Shown: positions 22,019-31,755, counted from the stretch's first letter. The stretch is DNA of 64,000 bases from Rouxiella aceris (GCF_012933545.1 NZ_JAADJU010000001.1:248001-312000); one strand, 5' to 3'. A program made the numbers and translations. The notes: generated by a model not told the origin, from the sequence alone.

Positions 22019-23035
22019 CTAGAAACCGCTTGCGGACATTGCCAATGTGGTATCAAGCATCCTGTTGGCAAAGCCCCACTCATTATCACACCAGACCAGC
22101 GTCTTAATCAGGTGTTGCCCACTGACCCGCGTTTGCGTGCCATCGACAATGGCGCTGTGCGGGTCATGGTTAAAATCAGTTGAAACTAATGGTAGTTCGG
22201 TATAGTCAACAATACCACGAAAAGCACCATTCGATGCCTTTTGCAGCAGTTGGTTAACCTGCGTCACGTTAACGTTGCCGCTAACAAAAACGCTTAAATC
22301 AATGGCCGTGACGTTAATGGTCGGCACGCGCACCGAGATCGCCTCAAAGCGATCGCAAAACTTGGGCATGATACGGCTAATGCCCGCTGCCAGCTTGGTA
22401 TCAACCGGAATAATAGACTGGCTGGCAGCGCGGGTACGACGCAGATCCGGGTGATAGGCGTCAATCACTGGCTGGTCATGCATCGCAGAATGAATAGTGG
22501 TTACGGTGCCGGACTCAATCTCGAAGGCGTCATCCAGCAGCTTAATAATAGGAATAATACAGTTGGTAGTACAAGAGGCGTTGGAAACAATGCGATGCTG
22601 GCGCTGCAGCAATTGATGGTTTACGCCGTAGACCACGGTAGCATCAAGGTCGGCACCACCGGGGTGGGCAAACAGGATTTTTTTGGCGCCCGCAGCAAGC
22701 TGTGCTTCGCCATCGGCGCGGCTACCGTAGACGCCGGTACAATCGAGCACCACATCAACGCTTAATTCGCCCCAGGGTAACAGGCTGGCATCCCGTTGAT
22801 GCAACAGGCGGATGCTATCGTCGCCAACGTAAAGCACTTCGGCTTCCTGACGCACATCCCAGGAGAAGCGGCCATGGCTGGAGTCGTATTTCAACAAGTG
22901 CGCCATCCCTTCCGGGCTGGCCAGCTCATTGATTGCCACGACGCTGATTTCTGCACGGCGACCGGATTCGTATAATGCGCGCAATACGCTACGGCCAATG
23001 CGACCAAAGCCATTAATTGCGATACGTATTGGCAT
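22019..23035 (-). CDS. epd: Erythrose-4-phosphate dehydrogenase
   Basis: Epd oxidises erythrose-4-phosphate to 4-phosphoerythronate, feeding pyridoxal-phosphate synthesis. It is a GAPDH paralogue: NAD fold [20 protein letters not shown], catalytic Cys in [19 protein letters not shown] and C-terminal [17 protein letters not shown]. The distance to the downstream pgk and the order epd-pgk-fbaA identify it as Epd rather than GapA. Length 338 aa (E. coli 339). A palindromic Cra box lies 170 bp upstream of the start. Confidence 0.96.
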   Translation of the reverse strand: MPIRIAINGFGRIGRSVLRALYESGRRAEISVVAINELASPEGMAHLLKYDSSHGRFSWDVRQEAEVLYVGDDSIRLLHQRDASLLPWGELSVDVVLDCTGVYGSRADGEAQLAAGAKKILFAHPGGADLDATVVYGVNHQLLQRQHRIVSNASCTTNCIIPIIKLLDDAFEIESGTVTTIHSAMHDQPVIDAYHPDLRRTRAASQSIIPVDTKLAAGISRIMPKFCDRFEAISVRVPTINVTAIDLSVFVSGNVNVTQVNQLLQKASNGAFRGIVDYTELPLVSTDFNHDPHSAIVDGTQTRVSGQHLIKTLVWCDNEWGFANRMLDTTLAMSASGF

Positions 23036-23206
23036 ACTTCTCCCTGTTACACGGTTGTTACCTAATTATGATAACCCTATAGTAATGCAGTGCGCCTTTG
23101 CGGTGAATCACCCTTGCCGCCAAATAAGGGGAAAATGGCAATCAAACCGCGAACCAACTTAAACACGTTTGCGTCTGGCCTGCGACGTTCGCCAAAATAA
23201 CCACAA

Positions 23207-23220
23207 CTGAAACGGTTCAG
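23207..23220. promoter_or_regulatory. Putative Cra (FruR) operator upstream of epd
   Basis: CTGAAACGGTTCAG is a 14-bp near-perfect palindrome matching the Cra consensus core TGAAWCG-TTCA. In E. coli the epd-pgk-fbaA promoter region is under Cra control, so both sequence and position fit. Confidence 0.7.
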
Positions 23221-23618
23221 CCGAGCATAAACCAAACTTGATACAAAGGAAATATTTCGCCGTATTTTGGTTCATTTCCTTTGTTGTTTGCTGAAAAAAC
23301 CAGCAACCGGCAAGGAGTGATTTACCTTTTGGCCGAGATATTTGCCGAGCTGCGGCTTTTTCGACAAGAAAAATGGCCTTATCGACGTCGGTTTGATCGG
23401 CGAGGTTATTGTAGTGGAACCACTATTTGGGGGGATTGACCTGCGTCATAAGCTTTTATTTTTGTTTAAGGACAACTTCAACTTCAAGGTCAACTGCATT
23501 CGCTGCGCTCACTGGGCGGCGGCCCAGAGCGCCTCTATCACTTAAGTGGCAATTTTTACTTAAAAGTCAATTTACTCCGAGCAAAAGGTTTCGGTTTTAA
23601 CTGCAAATTTGCTTTTAA

Positions 23619-23882
23619 CTTCAAGGTCAACGTCAACTGCATTCGCTACGCTCACTGGGCGGCGGCCCAGACCGCCCAAAGGAGGCGAAGGCGCGCCTCC
23701 TTTGGAATCCTGCGCCTTGTCCAAATTGAACAGTGTCGTGCCCTCGGTTTGAGTTCTTTCCAGTGACATCTGCGTGTGGCCTAAACCACGCCGCTTCGCG
23801 GTCCCTTCACTCGGTCGCGAGCCAAAAGCGTCTCGCTCCACGTCGCTCAGCGTAGGTTTTGAATCGGCCAGGAAACATTTAA
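23619..23882 (-). repeat. Repeat module A, first full copy
   Basis: About 264 bp starting near ACTTCAAGGTCAACGTCAAC and ending GGCCAGGAAACATTT. It contains the hairpin AAAGGAGGCG / CGCCTCCTTT (23677-23704) and the conserved stretch TCGGTCGCGAGCCAAAAGCG. It is repeated almost identically at 24219-24488, and the first ~35 bases of its core (CATTCGCTGCGCTCACTGGG) occur once more at 23497-23516. Minus is given because module B, in opposite orientation, is the better-preserved reference. Confidence 0.8.
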
Positions 23883-23916
23883 AGCAAAACCGGCAACATC
23901 GAAGGTCAACTGCGAA

Positions 23917-23957
23917 AGACAAAAAGACAAAAAGACAAAAAGACAAAAAGACAAAAA
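23917..23957. repeat. Short tandem repeat, 8-bp unit (AGACAAAA)
   Basis: Five consecutive copies of an AGACAAAA-type octamer join modules A and B in the first unit. The equivalent position in the second unit (24525-24550) holds three copies of an AGATAAAA octamer, so both copy number and unit differ between the two otherwise similar units. Confidence 0.9.
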
Positions 23958-23971
23958 ATCTTTGTCTGAAA

Positions 23972-24199
23972 CGGCACGGTGTAGATAGTTTGCTGGCACA
24001 TTCAGAGACGGCGCCGCGCGAAGCGGAGGGAGACGTTTTTGGCTCCCGACCGAGCAAGGGGACTGCGCAGCAGCGCGGCTCGTGCCACGCTCGGAGTCAC
24101 TGAAACATAGCTGGTAATAGGCAGCAGACGCATCAACAACACCAAAAGGCCCAGGATTGTTAAGGAGCGGGCCAGCGCTCCTTAACTCGGTTCAGCACA
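23972..24199 (+). repeat. Repeat module B, copy 1
   Basis: 228 bp from CGGCACGGTGTAGATAG to GTTCAGCACA. It contains GAGACGTTTTTGGCTCCCGA, which on the opposite strand resembles module A's TCGCGAGCCAAAAGCGTCTC region, and ends with a perfect 26-bp palindrome-type hairpin, TTAAGGAGCG / CGCTCCTTAA (24160-24185). Further copies are at 24564-24791 and 24883-25110. Confidence 0.85.
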
Positions 24200-24218
24200 T
24201 AAGCTTTTATTTTTGTTT

Positions 24219-24488
24219 AAGGACAACGTCAACTTCAAGGTCAAGGGCATTCGCTGCGCTCACTGGGCAGCGGCCCAGACCGCCCAAAGGAGGCGAAGGC
24301 GCGCCTCCTTTGGAATCCTGCGCCTTGTCCAAATTGATAAGTGTCGTGCCCTCGGTTGTAGTTCTTTCCAGTGACTTCTGAGTGTGGCCTAAACCACGCC
24401 GCTGCGCGGTCCCTTCACTCGGTCGCGAGCCAAAAGCGTCTCGCTCCACGTCGCTCAGCGTAGGTTTTGAATCGGCCAGGAAACATTT
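24219..24488 (-). repeat. Repeat module A, second full copy
   Basis: Near-identical to 23619-23882, including the AAAGGAGGCG / CGCCTCCTTT hairpin and the downstream GGCCAGGAAACATTTA end. It is preceded by AAGCTTTTATTTTTGTTTAA (24201-24220), which also precedes the partial copy at 23450, so the amplified unit included this leader. Confidence 0.8.
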
Positions 24489-24563
24489 ACGGCAAAACCG
24501 GCAACATTAAAGGTCAAAGGCGAAAGATAAAAAGATAAAAAGATAAAAAGTTTGCCGCTGAAA

Positions 24564-24882
24564 CGGCACGGTGTGCATAGTTGGCTGGCACATTCAGAGA
24601 CGGCGCCGCGCGAAGCGGAGGGAGACGTTTTTGGCTCCCGACCGAGCAAGGGGACTGCGCAGCAGCGCGGCTCGTGCCACGCTGGGAGTGACTGAAACAT
24701 AGCCGGTAATAGGCAGCAGACGAATAAACAACACCAAAAGGCCCAGGATTGTTAAGGAGCGGGCCAGCGCTCCTTAACTCGGTTCAGCACAGCAGGTTAA
24801 GTGGCCACCGCAATTATAAAACCGAAACAACTCCTCATAGCCAATTGACTTTTAAGCCAACAAATTGTCATTTAAGCCAAAC
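24564..24882 (+). repeat. Repeat module B copy 2 plus module C copy 1
   Basis: Module B (24564-24791) is followed by a 91-bp AT-rich module C (starting GCAGGTTAAGTGGCCACCGC). The whole 319-bp unit is repeated directly downstream at 24883-25200, a clear tandem duplication with moderate divergence. Confidence 0.8.
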
Positions 24883-25200
24883 CGACACGGTTTACATAGC
24901 TAGTTGGCACATTCAGAGACGGCGCCGCGCGAAGTGGAGGGAGACGTTTTTGGCTCCCGACCGAGCAAGGGGACTGCGCAGCAGCGCGGCTCGTGCCACG
25001 CTGGGGGTAACTGAAACATAGCCGGTAATAGGCAGCAGACGAATCAAAGACACCAAAAGGCCCAGGATTGTTAAGGAGCGGGCCAGCGCTCCTTAACTCG
25101 GTTCGGCACAGCGGGTTAAGTTGCCACTGCTATTATAAAACCGAAACAGCTCCTCTAAAGCCAATTGGTTTTAAAATGAGAAATTGCCTTTTAAGCCCAA
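24883..25200 (+). repeat. Repeat module B copy 3 plus module C copy 2
   Basis: Second unit of the tandem B-C duplication. Module B ends at 25110 with the same TTAAGGAGCG / CGCTCCTTAA hairpin (25070-25095); module C follows with GCGGGTTAAGTTGCCACTGC. The tktA terminator begins 16 bp after this copy. Confidence 0.8.
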
Positions 25201-25214
25201 AATTGACATTTAAG

Positions 25215-25248
25215 CAAAAAAAACGACTCCGATTTTCACCAGAGTCGC
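25215..25248 (-). terminator. Rho-independent terminator of tktA
   Basis: On the minus strand CGACTC / GAGTCG flank a short loop and are followed by eight T residues (plus strand AAAAAAAACGACTC). It lies about 65 bp beyond the tktA stop codon. Confidence 0.82.
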
Positions 25249-25310
25249 TTGCTTGCCATACGCCCCAGCCAGCAGTCTTTAAAAGCACCCGGCTGTTGCT
25301 TTAACAGCTA

Positions 25311-27302
25311 TTACAACAGTGATTGCGCCTTCGCCACCACATTCTCTACCGTAAACCCGAACTCTTTAAACAGCAGCTCTGCCGGTGCCGACTCACCAAA
25401 GGTGGTCATCCCGACAATCGCACCGTTCAGGCCAACGTATTTGTACCAGTAATCCGCGATACCCGCTTCCACGGCCACACGCGCGCTGACCGCTTTTGGC
25501 AACACAGATTCACGGTAAGCCGCATCCTGCTTGTCAAAGGCGTCGGTACAAGGCATAGAAACTACGCGCACTTTGGTGCCCGCGGCGCTCAGCTTGTCTG
25601 CCGCTTCCACGGTGATACCCACTTCGGAACCGGTGGCAATCAGGATAACTTCTGGTGTGCCGTCACAGTCCTTCAGCACATAACCCCCGCGCGCCACGTT
25701 GGCCAACTGCTCGGCGGTACGCGGTTGCTGGGTCAGGTTCTGACGAGAGAAAATCAGCGTTACCGGGCCATCGTTACGCTCGATGGCATATTTCCAGGCT
25801 ATCGCAGACTCAACCTGGTCTGCCGGACGCCAGGTGCTCATATTTGGCGTTACGCGCAGGCTGGCGATTTGTTCTACCGGCTGGTGCGTCGGGCCGTCTT
25901 CTCCCAGACCGATAGAGTCATGGGTGTAGACAAATACGTTGCGGATTTTCATCAGCGCCGCCATACGTACGGCGTTGCGGGCATATTCCACAAACATCAG
26001 GAAGGTCGCAGAGTACGGCAGGAAGCCACCGTGCAGCGCAATACCGTTGGTGATGGCGGTCATGCCGAATTCGCGCACGCCGTAGTGAATATAGTTGCCT
26101 GCCGCATCGTCGCCGAGAGATTTTGAGCCAGACCACATGGTCAGGTTGCTCGGTGCCAGGTCAGCGGAGCCGCCCAGGAATTCCGGCAACAGTTTACCAA
26201 AGGCTTCCAGCGCATTTTGTGATGCTTTACGGCTGGCGATATTGGCCGGTTTGGCCTGCAGCTCTTCAATGATTTTCTGTGACTGTGCCTGCCAGTCAGC
26301 GGGCAGTTCACCGTTAATGCGACGGCTAAATTCTGCCGCCAGCTCTGGATGAGCTTTGGCATAGGCAGCAAACTTGTCGTTCCACGCCTGCTCTTTCGCC
26401 TTACCGGCTTCTTTGGCATCCCACTGCGCGTAAATGTCCTGCGGGATCTCAAAGGCGGCATATTTCCAGCCAAGGGCTTCGCGAGTGGCGGCCACTTCGG
26501 CAGCACCCAGTGCAGCACCGTGCGCTTCGTGAGAACCGGCTTTGTTCGGTGAACCGAAACCAATCACGGTTTTGCACATCAGCAGTGACGGTTTGTCAGT
26601 AACGCTGCGCGCTTCTTCAATCGCCGCTTTGATGGCATCCGGGTTGTGACCGTCGACGCCGCGCACCACGTGCCAGCCGTAGGCTTCAAAACGTGAAGCG
26701 GTATCGTCGGTAAACCAGCCTTCGACATGACCGTCGATAGAAATACCGTTGTCGTCATAAAACGCGGTCAGTTTGCCCAGCTTCATGGTGCCTGCCAGTG
26801 AGCAGACTTCATGGGAAATGCCTTCCATCATGCAGCCGTCACCCATAAAGGCGTAGGTGTGATGGTCAACCACATCATGGCCCGGGCGGTTAAACTGCGC
26901 GGCCAGCGTGCGTTCGGCAATAGCCATACCCACGGCATTGGCGATACCCTGACCCAGCGGGCCGGTGGTGGTTTCCACACCTGGGGTATAACCATATTCC
27001 GGGTGACCCGGAGTCTTGGAGTGCAACTGACGGAAATTTGCCAGCTCGCCAATCGGCAGATCGTAGCCTGTGAGATGCAACAGGCTATAAATCAGCATGG
27101 AACCGTGGCCATTTGACAGCACAAAGCGGTCACGATCGGCCCACTGCGGGTTGGTCGGATTATGGTTAAGGTAATCACGCCACAGGACTTCGGCAATATC
27201 AGCCATGCCCATAGGGGCACCAGGGTGGCCGGAATTCGCTTTCTGCACGGCATCCATGCTGAGGGCGCGGATCGCGTTCGCAAGCTCTTTACGAGAGGAC
27301 AT
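25311..27302 (-). CDS. tktA: Transketolase
   Basis: Thiamine-diphosphate enzyme transferring two-carbon units in the pentose phosphate pathway. The 663-aa protein (E. coli TktA 663) shows the N-terminal substrate His region [19 protein letters not shown], the ThDP motif [20 protein letters not shown], the pyrimidine-domain [20 protein letters not shown] and the C-terminal domain ending in [11 protein letters not shown]. The ATG at 27302 fits. In E. coli tktA is followed upstream by loiP and speB; here loiP is absent and speB is 453 bp upstream. Confidence 0.97.
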   Translation of the reverse strand: MSSRKELANAIRALSMDAVQKANSGHPGAPMGMADIAEVLWRDYLNHNPTNPQWADRDRFVLSNGHGSMLIYSLLHLTGYDLPIGELANFRQLHSKTPGHPEYGYTPGVETTTGPLGQGIANAVGMAIAERTLAAQFNRPGHDVVDHHTYAFMGDGCMMEGISHEVCSLAGTMKLGKLTAFYDDNGISIDGHVEGWFTDDTASRFEAYGWHVVRGVDGHNPDAIKAAIEEARSVTDKPSLLMCKTVIGFGSPNKAGSHEAHGAALGAAEVAATREALGWKYAAFEIPQDIYAQWDAKEAGKAKEQAWNDKFAAYAKAHPELAAEFSRRINGELPADWQAQSQKIIEELQAKPANIASRKASQNALEAFGKLLPEFLGGSADLAPSNLTMWSGSKSLGDDAAGNYIHYGVREFGMTAITNGIALHGGFLPYSATFLMFVEYARNAVRMAALMKIRNVFVYTHDSIGLGEDGPTHQPVEQIASLRVTPNMSTWRPADQVESAIAWKYAIERNDGPVTLIFSRQNLTQQPRTAEQLANVARGGYVLKDCDGTPEVILIATGSEVGITVEAADKLSAAGTKVRVVSMPCTDAFDKQDAAYRESVLPKAVSARVAVEAGIADYWYKYVGLNGAIVGMTTFGESAPAELLFKEFGFTVENVVAKAQSLL

Positions 27303-27755
27303 GTTCTACTCCAGGTCGGATTAAAAAAGCGGTCGAGAAACTCATTTTCTCAGACTACGTATTAAAACGGCAATCGCTATTACTGCACGTGACGCAGGTC
27401 ACGAAGCGCATTTTTAAGGTACAGCGTTTTTAGTTATCTCAACTATATCGTCACCGTTGATAAAAACCAATCGTGATGCACGGCTTATAAGGAGATGTTG
27501 TTTGTCGGCGGGAGTTATAAAAATAACGAAAACAAAAGGAAACAAAAAAAACAGACCCGCATTGCGGGCCTGTGAGTTTGATGACCAAGTCGTCTTAATG
27601 ATCGAGATACCCGGGCATAGCACACCTAGGGGCGCTCCGGCGGGCAAGCCCGCTACGACCCCAACGGTGCACTCTCCCTAATAACGGACTTGGTCAGCCG
27701 TCTGACCGGCCCGCATTGCGGGCCGGTCTGGCAGAGCATTTTAGGCAGACGCGGT
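27303..27755. other. speB-tktA intergenic region
   Basis: 453 bp between speB and tktA, both on the minus strand. The speB-proximal part holds repeat copy 2 inside the speB terminator (27551-27728); the rest (27303-27550) is AT-rich and should carry the tktA promoter. No gene is evident, and the loiP (yggG) gene found here in E. coli is missing. Confidence 0.6.
27551..27728 (+). mobile_element. Terminator-embedded repeat, copy 2 (after speB), opposite orientation
   Basis: Body 27574-27703 (130 bp) lies between two copies of the speB terminator hairpin: 27551-27573 (core CCCGCATTGCGGG, then A/T-run on the distal side) and 27704-27728 (GACCGGCCCGCATTGCGGGC plus CGGTC). The two hairpins have diverged outside the core, but both keep pairing. 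The body points against speB transcription, unlike the other four intact copies. Its ends read TGACCAAGTC and GACTTGGTCA, so both ends carry the paired change relative to the usual TGACAAAGTC / GACTTTGTCA. Confidence 0.85.
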
Positions 27756-28682
27756 TTACGCGCCCTTTTTATCCGCCTGGACGTACAGCATTTCCAGCGC
27801 CAGGGTAGCGGCGGCCAGCGCGGTGATCTCAGACTGATCGTAAGCCGGAGCGACTTCCACAATATCCATGCCGACAATATCCAGATCGAGATTTTTCAGA
27901 CCGCGTACCAGTTTCAGCGCACGGTCGGTAGTCAGGCCACCAATCACCGGAGTACCGGTACCAGGGGCATGAGCAGGATCCAGACAGTCAATATCAAAGC
28001 TCAGATATACCGGCAGATCGCCAACAATCTGCTTCACCTGCGCCAGAATATCGTCAACGGTGCGATCGTTAATCTGCGCCGCATCCAGTACGGTAAAGCC
28101 GAGATTTTTGTCAAACTCGGTACGGATGCCAATCTGCACCGAATTCTCAGCGGAGATCAGGCCTTCTTTCGGCGCATGATAGAACATGGTGCCGTGATCG
28201 AACTTGCTGCCGTTGGAGTAGGTATCGGTATGGGCATCAAAGTGGATCAGCGCCATTTTGCCAAATTTTCTGGCGTGGGCACGCAGCAGCGGCAGAGTCA
28301 CAAAATGGTCGCCGCCAAAGGAGAGCATGCGTTTACCGGCCGCCAGCAGCTTATCGGCATGTTCTTCTACATTATTAACCAGGCTCTGGGCATCGCCAAA
28401 ATCAAACACCACGTCGCCGCAGTCAACAATCTTCAGACGATCGCGCAGATCGAAATCCCACGGCCAACGCTGGCCTTCCCATGCCAGATTAACCGAAACC
28501 TGGCGTATAGCCCCCGGGCCAAGGCGTGCCCCGGAACGGCCAGAAGTAGCCATATCAAAAGGAATACCGGTGATCACCCAGTCGGCATCGCTGTCGTAGG
28601 GCTGGAAATTCAATGGCAGACGCAGAAAACCAAACGCATTGGAAACCAATGAGTTATCAAATTTATGACCCAAAGTGCTCAT
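27756..28682 (-). CDS. speB: Agmatinase
   Basis: Hydrolyses agmatine to putrescine and urea, the second step of the arginine decarboxylase route. It belongs to the ureohydrolase family with a binuclear Mn site: ligand segments [26 protein letters not shown] and [19 protein letters not shown] are intact. Length 308 aa (E. coli 306). It lies 216 bp downstream of speA on the same strand, separated by a terminator-like hairpin, so it may be expressed both from its own promoter and by read-through. Confidence 0.97.
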   Translation of the reverse strand: MSTLGHKFDNSLVSNAFGFLRLPLNFQPYDSDADWVITGIPFDMATSGRSGARLGPGAIRQVSVNLAWEGQRWPWDFDLRDRLKIVDCGDVVFDFGDAQSLVNNVEEHADKLLAAGKRMLSFGGDHFVTLPLLRAHARKFGKMALIHFDAHTDTYSNGSKFDHGTMFYHAPKEGLISAENSVQIGIRTEFDKNLGFTVLDAAQINDRTVDDILAQVKQIVGDLPVYLSFDIDCLDPAHAPGTGTPVIGGLTTDRALKLVRGLKNLDLDIVGMDIVEVAPAYDQSEITALAAATLALEMLYVQADKKGA

Positions 28683-28746
28683 AACTAATCCTCTTTTAAC
28701 CCGCGTGTTTCAAGCCGATAAAAACACGCAGGAATGAATTATAGAT

Positions 28747-28792
28747 GAAAAAAAATCCCTTCCGCGTCGTTAGCCCGACGAGAAAGGGATTG
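28747..28792 (-). terminator. Rho-independent terminator of speA
   Basis: On the minus strand AATCCCTTTCTCGTCGGGC and its partner GACGCGGAAGGGATT fold into a long stem with an inner CGTCG/CGACG arm, followed by an eight-T run. It stands in the speA-speB gap. Confidence 0.8.
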
Positions 28793-28898
28793 ATCACTGC
28801 CAGTCAGCAGTTTGCCGCAGCGTAAATCTGCCACGGCGAGCGATGGTGAATTATCGCCAGAATCAGGCGGTTGTTCAAGCCTCACTCAAGGATGGCAA

Positions 28899-30878
28899 TC
28901 ACTCATCTTCTAAATAAGTGTAGCCATACAGCCCGCTCTCAAACTCTTCGACAAACTGCGCCTGCAGATCGGCATCGAGATCGGTTTCCTTTACCTGATC
29001 GCGGAAGCGCGACAGCAGCACATTAGGGTCCAGCTGCACATACTCGAGCATATCGGCCACGGTATCGCCTTCATCAGACTGCTGCACTTCAATGCTGCCG
29101 TCAGGGAAGACAAAGACATCCACTGCCGCGGTATCGCCGAACAGGTTATGCATATTGCCGAGAATTTCCTGGTAGGCACCGACCATAAAGAAGCCCAGCG
29201 CCGGAGGATTTTCCGGGTCATATGGCGGCATTGGCATGGTAGTCGCCACGCCGTCACCGTCGACATAGTGATCGATAATGCCATCGGAGTCACAGGTGAT
29301 ATCCAGCAGCACCGCGCGGCCTTCCGGCGGTTTGTCCAGACCTTCCAGCGGCAGCACCGGGAACAGCTGATCGATACCCCAGGCATCCGGCATCGACTGA
29401 AACAGCGAGAAGTTGACATACAGCTTGTCGGCCATCCGCTCTTGCAGCTCATCGATAATTGGACGGTGTGCGCGGTTGCTGGGATCAAGCTGCTTCTGGA
29501 TCATATTACAGATATTCAGATACAGCTCTTCGGCCCAGGCGCGCTGAGTCAGATCGAGAATGCCGTGGGCATATTGCGTATGCACATCGTGCAAATCCAT
29601 CTGGCAATCGTGCAGCCACTCGCGCAGCGAACGACGGTTTTCCGGATCGTGCAGTTCGTTCCAGGTATCCCACATGCTGCACAGCACGCGCGGTGCCTCG
29701 TCATCAGGGGCAACAGGTTCGCTGTATTCGTTACGCTCAACGCCGATAACATTGGAAACCAGCACCGTGTGGTGAGCGGTAACCGCACGTCCCGATTCGG
29801 TGATCACCGTCGGATGCGGCAGATTGTGCTCATTACAGGCATCGCCAATGCCCCAGATCACGTTGTTGGCATATTCGTTCAGGCCATAGTTTACTGAACA
29901 ATCGGACTGCGAACGGGTGCCCTCGTAATCGACGCCCAAACCACCGCCGACATCGAAGCATTGGATATTGACGCCAAGCTTATGCAGTTCAACGTAGAAA
30001 CGCGCGGATTCACGCACACCGGTGGCAATATCACGGATATTTGCCAGTTGGGAACCGAGATGGAAGTGCAGTAACTGCAGGCTTTCCAGACGGCCTGCTT
30101 CACGCAGCATCTCAACCAGTTGCAGCACCTGTGCCGCCGCCAGACCAAATTTCGACTTTTCGCCGCCGCTGGATTGCCATTTGCCGGAACCCTGTGAGGA
30201 CAGACGGGCACGGACACCCAGACGCGGGATGACGTTCAGACGTTCGGCTTCTTCCAGCACCAGTTTAATCTCGGTAATTTTTTCAATCACCAGATAAACC
30301 TTGTGACCGAGCTTTTCACCGATCAACGCCAGACGAATATATTCACGGTCTTTATAGCCGTTACAGACGATCACCGAGCGGGTCATACCGGCATGTGCCA
30401 GCACCGCCATCAGCTCGGCTTTCGAGCCGGCTTCCAGCCCCAGAGGTTCGCCCGACTCCACCAGGGACTCAATCACCCGGCGATGCTGGTTAACCTTGAT
30501 CGGATAGACCAGGAAATAATCACCCTCGTAGCCAAAAGATTCACGCGCCCGTTTAAAGGCAGCGTTAATCGAGCGCAGACGGTGTTGTAAAATCTGTGGG
30601 AAACAGAACAGCGCCGGCAGACGTTGACCGTCCTGCTCGCGCATATCTTTTACCAGCTGTGCCAGATCGACACGGGCTTCAGGCACGTCAGGATCGGGGC
30701 AGACGCTGATATGGCCCAGTTCATTGACGTCATAATAGTTATTGCCCCAATAGGCAACGTTGTAAGTACGCAGCATTTTGCTGGCATCACGGTCGTTCAC
30801 GGCAACCTCCTGCATGGAGCGTAAAGAAACACTTTCGCCCGCATGTGACGGACGGTGGGACTGCATGTCATCAGACAT
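28899..30878 (-). CDS. speA: Biosynthetic arginine decarboxylase
   Basis: PLP enzyme converting arginine to agmatine. The 659-aa protein (E. coli 658) has the alanine-racemase-like barrel with the PLP lysine in [17 protein letters not shown], a [19 protein letters not shown] loop, the [14 protein letters not shown] phosphate-binding strand and the C-terminal active-site Cys region with [13 protein letters not shown]. Its ATG overlaps the end of a small YqgB-like frame (30871-31029). speB follows on the same strand, so the two steps arginine to agmatine to putrescine are adjacent. Confidence 0.97.
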   Translation of the reverse strand: MSDDMQSHRPSHAGESVSLRSMQEVAVNDRDASKMLRTYNVAYWGNNYYDVNELGHISVCPDPDVPEARVDLAQLVKDMREQDGQRLPALFCFPQILQHRLRSINAAFKRARESFGYEGDYFLVYPIKVNQHRRVIESLVESGEPLGLEAGSKAELMAVLAHAGMTRSVIVCNGYKDREYIRLALIGEKLGHKVYLVIEKITEIKLVLEEAERLNVIPRLGVRARLSSQGSGKWQSSGGEKSKFGLAAAQVLQLVEMLREAGRLESLQLLHFHLGSQLANIRDIATGVRESARFYVELHKLGVNIQCFDVGGGLGVDYEGTRSQSDCSVNYGLNEYANNVIWGIGDACNEHNLPHPTVITESGRAVTAHHTVLVSNVIGVERNEYSEPVAPDDEAPRVLCSMWDTWNELHDPENRRSLREWLHDCQMDLHDVHTQYAHGILDLTQRAWAEELYLNICNMIQKQLDPSNRAHRPIIDELQERMADKLYVNFSLFQSMPDAWGIDQLFPVLPLEGLDKPPEGRAVLLDITCDSDGIIDHYVDGDGVATTMPMPPYDPENPPALGFFMVGAYQEILGNMHNLFGDTAAVDVFVFPDGSIEVQQSDEGDTVADMLEYVQLDPNVLLSRFRDQVKETDLDADLQAQFVEEFESGLYGYTYLEDE

Positions 30879-31029
30879 AGTTAATACCCTTTTCTACACT
30901 GACAGCATGGCCAGCCACTATCGCAGTAACAACAAGTGAGAACAACCCGCAGAGGGAGGAGAAACACGGCGCACAGGCCGGTTGCTCAACCTGGTTAACT
31001 GGTTGATCACTTATATAATTGTAAATCAC
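30871..31029 (-). CDS. yqgB: Small YqgB-like frame overlapping speA start
   Basis: A 52-codon frame from GTG at 31029 to a TGA inside the first codons of speA (the speA ATG at 30876-30878 lies within it). The product contains [20 protein letters not shown] followed by VVTAIVAG. E. coli has the 43-aa YqgB immediately upstream of speA with a similar Cys, Gly-Leu and hydrophobic pattern. Homology is suggested by position and faint resemblance only; the start is a weak GTG without a clear ribosome-binding site, and the frame stays open some codons upstream. The translational overlap could couple it to speA. Confidence 0.4.
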   Translation of the reverse strand: MIYNYISDQPVNQVEQPACAPCFSSLCGLFSLVVTAIVAGHAVSVEKGINYV

Positions 31030-31604
31030 GTTGTCGGACTCCGTGAAACGAGTCAGGAGAAACCATAGGCATCGTGCCCCAATGGTTGCAGGCTACATCA
31101 ATTTTATCGGGGGGATGGCGCTTAGCCGGCCCGTGAATCTTGAGTAGCGCCCAGATGTCGGTAGGCGACCTGTCTCACTGCGGTTAACAGCGATAAATCA
31201 GGTGTTGTACTGACCAACTGTTTATAACATCGGATAGATGACAGAAATTTTTCACAATGGTGGGACGCAGAAAATAAACGCCTCTGCTGGGGATGCTGTT
31301 GAAATGTAACAAGCGGTAAAAAGTGGGTCATTAAACTAACCACCTCCACAGGTGCCGCGCAAAGCTTGCGGGCAACCAGCCATCAGGCCATAAACAGAAC
31401 AGTAATTACTGGAATACGCTGTGTTATTCGCCCTATGTTGAAAAATGGCAGCGCGACGCGTTTATACCGATAACCCTGTAAAAATGCAAAATGAAAATCG
31501 CCTAAAAGCTGTTTCCAACCGTGAATATCACGTAAATCCGGCATTATAAGAATAAGTACGCAGTAAAAAAGCGCTGGCAATCACCTCGAAATGTGTCCTA
31601 AAAT
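31030..31604. other. speA/metK divergent intergenic region
   Basis: About 575 bp between the speA leader and the metK control region. It should contain the speA promoter and leader. A 75-codon open frame on the minus strand (31122-31349) resembles nothing I know and has no ribosome-binding site worth noting. I see no RNA gene. Confidence 0.4.
31575..31604 (+). promoter_or_regulatory. Putative metK sigma70 promoter
   Basis: TGGCAA (31575-31580) and TAAAAT (31599-31604) are separated by 18 bp, and the MetJ boxes follow directly at the likely start site. The pairing is a prediction from spacing and consensus. Confidence 0.55.
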
Positions 31605-31628
31605 AGCCGTCTAGATGTTAATCCATCT
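31605..31628 (+). promoter_or_regulatory. MetJ operator of metK
   Basis: Three contiguous 8-bp met boxes, AGCCGTCT, AGATGTTA and ATCCATCT, match the AGACGTCT consensus at seven, five and five positions. MetJ with S-adenosylmethionine represses metK in enterobacteria by binding such tandem boxes, and the place next to the promoter fits. Confidence 0.78.
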
Positions 31629-31755
31629 ATATCCCAAATTATTGATGTTGCAGGAAGGCGATAAGTAAATATGTCCCTCATGGGCTAACATAAGATGGTT
31701 ACTGAGTTGAGTGAACATCACTTGCGCGACTGTCGCTTAAAGTAAGGCGGATATA
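31628..31755 (+). repeat. Degenerate ERIC element in the metK leader
   Basis: 128 bp starting TATATCCCAAATTATTGATG and TTGCAGGAAGGCG and ending GTAAGGCGGATATA, with ACTGAGTTGAGTGA in the second half in place of the ERIC core ACTGGGGTGAGTGA. The length and both termini agree with ERIC, but the sequence has decayed. Its first base abuts the last MetJ box, so it forms most of the metK 5' untranslated region. Confidence 0.65.

Larger units (their letters stand above)
23400..25200. repeat. epd-tktA intergenic repeat array (overview)
   Basis: The 2.27-kb gap between epd (start 23035) and tktA (stop 25311) has no credible gene. About 1.75 kb consists of repeat modules: A (partial copy 23448-23528; full copies 23619-23882 and 24219-24488), B (23972-24199, 24564-24791, 24883-25110) and C (24792-24882, 25111-25200). 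Module B resembles the reverse complement of part of module A (see separate entries). B plus C forms a tandem pair of about 319 bp, and A plus B a pair of about 580 bp. The modules are GC-rich and palindromic in parts, separated by AT-rich spacers. Open frames through them (encoding FGSRPSEGTA-type strings in both orientations) follow repeat boundaries and look like by-products. Confidence 0.85.

Noticed and set aside
23917-23957. Regular short repeats as a possible CRISPR array
   Set aside because: The repeat unit is 8 bp and uninterrupted, with no spacers and no cas genes; it is a simple tandem repeat.
23572-24103. Long open frames on both strands through the repeat modules (161 and 109 codons), with similar peptides from inverted copies
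   Set aside because: They begin and end at repeat boundaries, include the octamer tract as Lys/Asp or Phe/Leu/Ser runs, and lack ribosome-binding sites; best explained as by-products of the repeats.
31122-31349. 75-codon minus-strand frame in the speA-metK gap as a possible leader gene
   Set aside because: No good start context and no resemblance to YqgB or YqgD; the overlapping frame at 30871-31029 is a better positional candidate.
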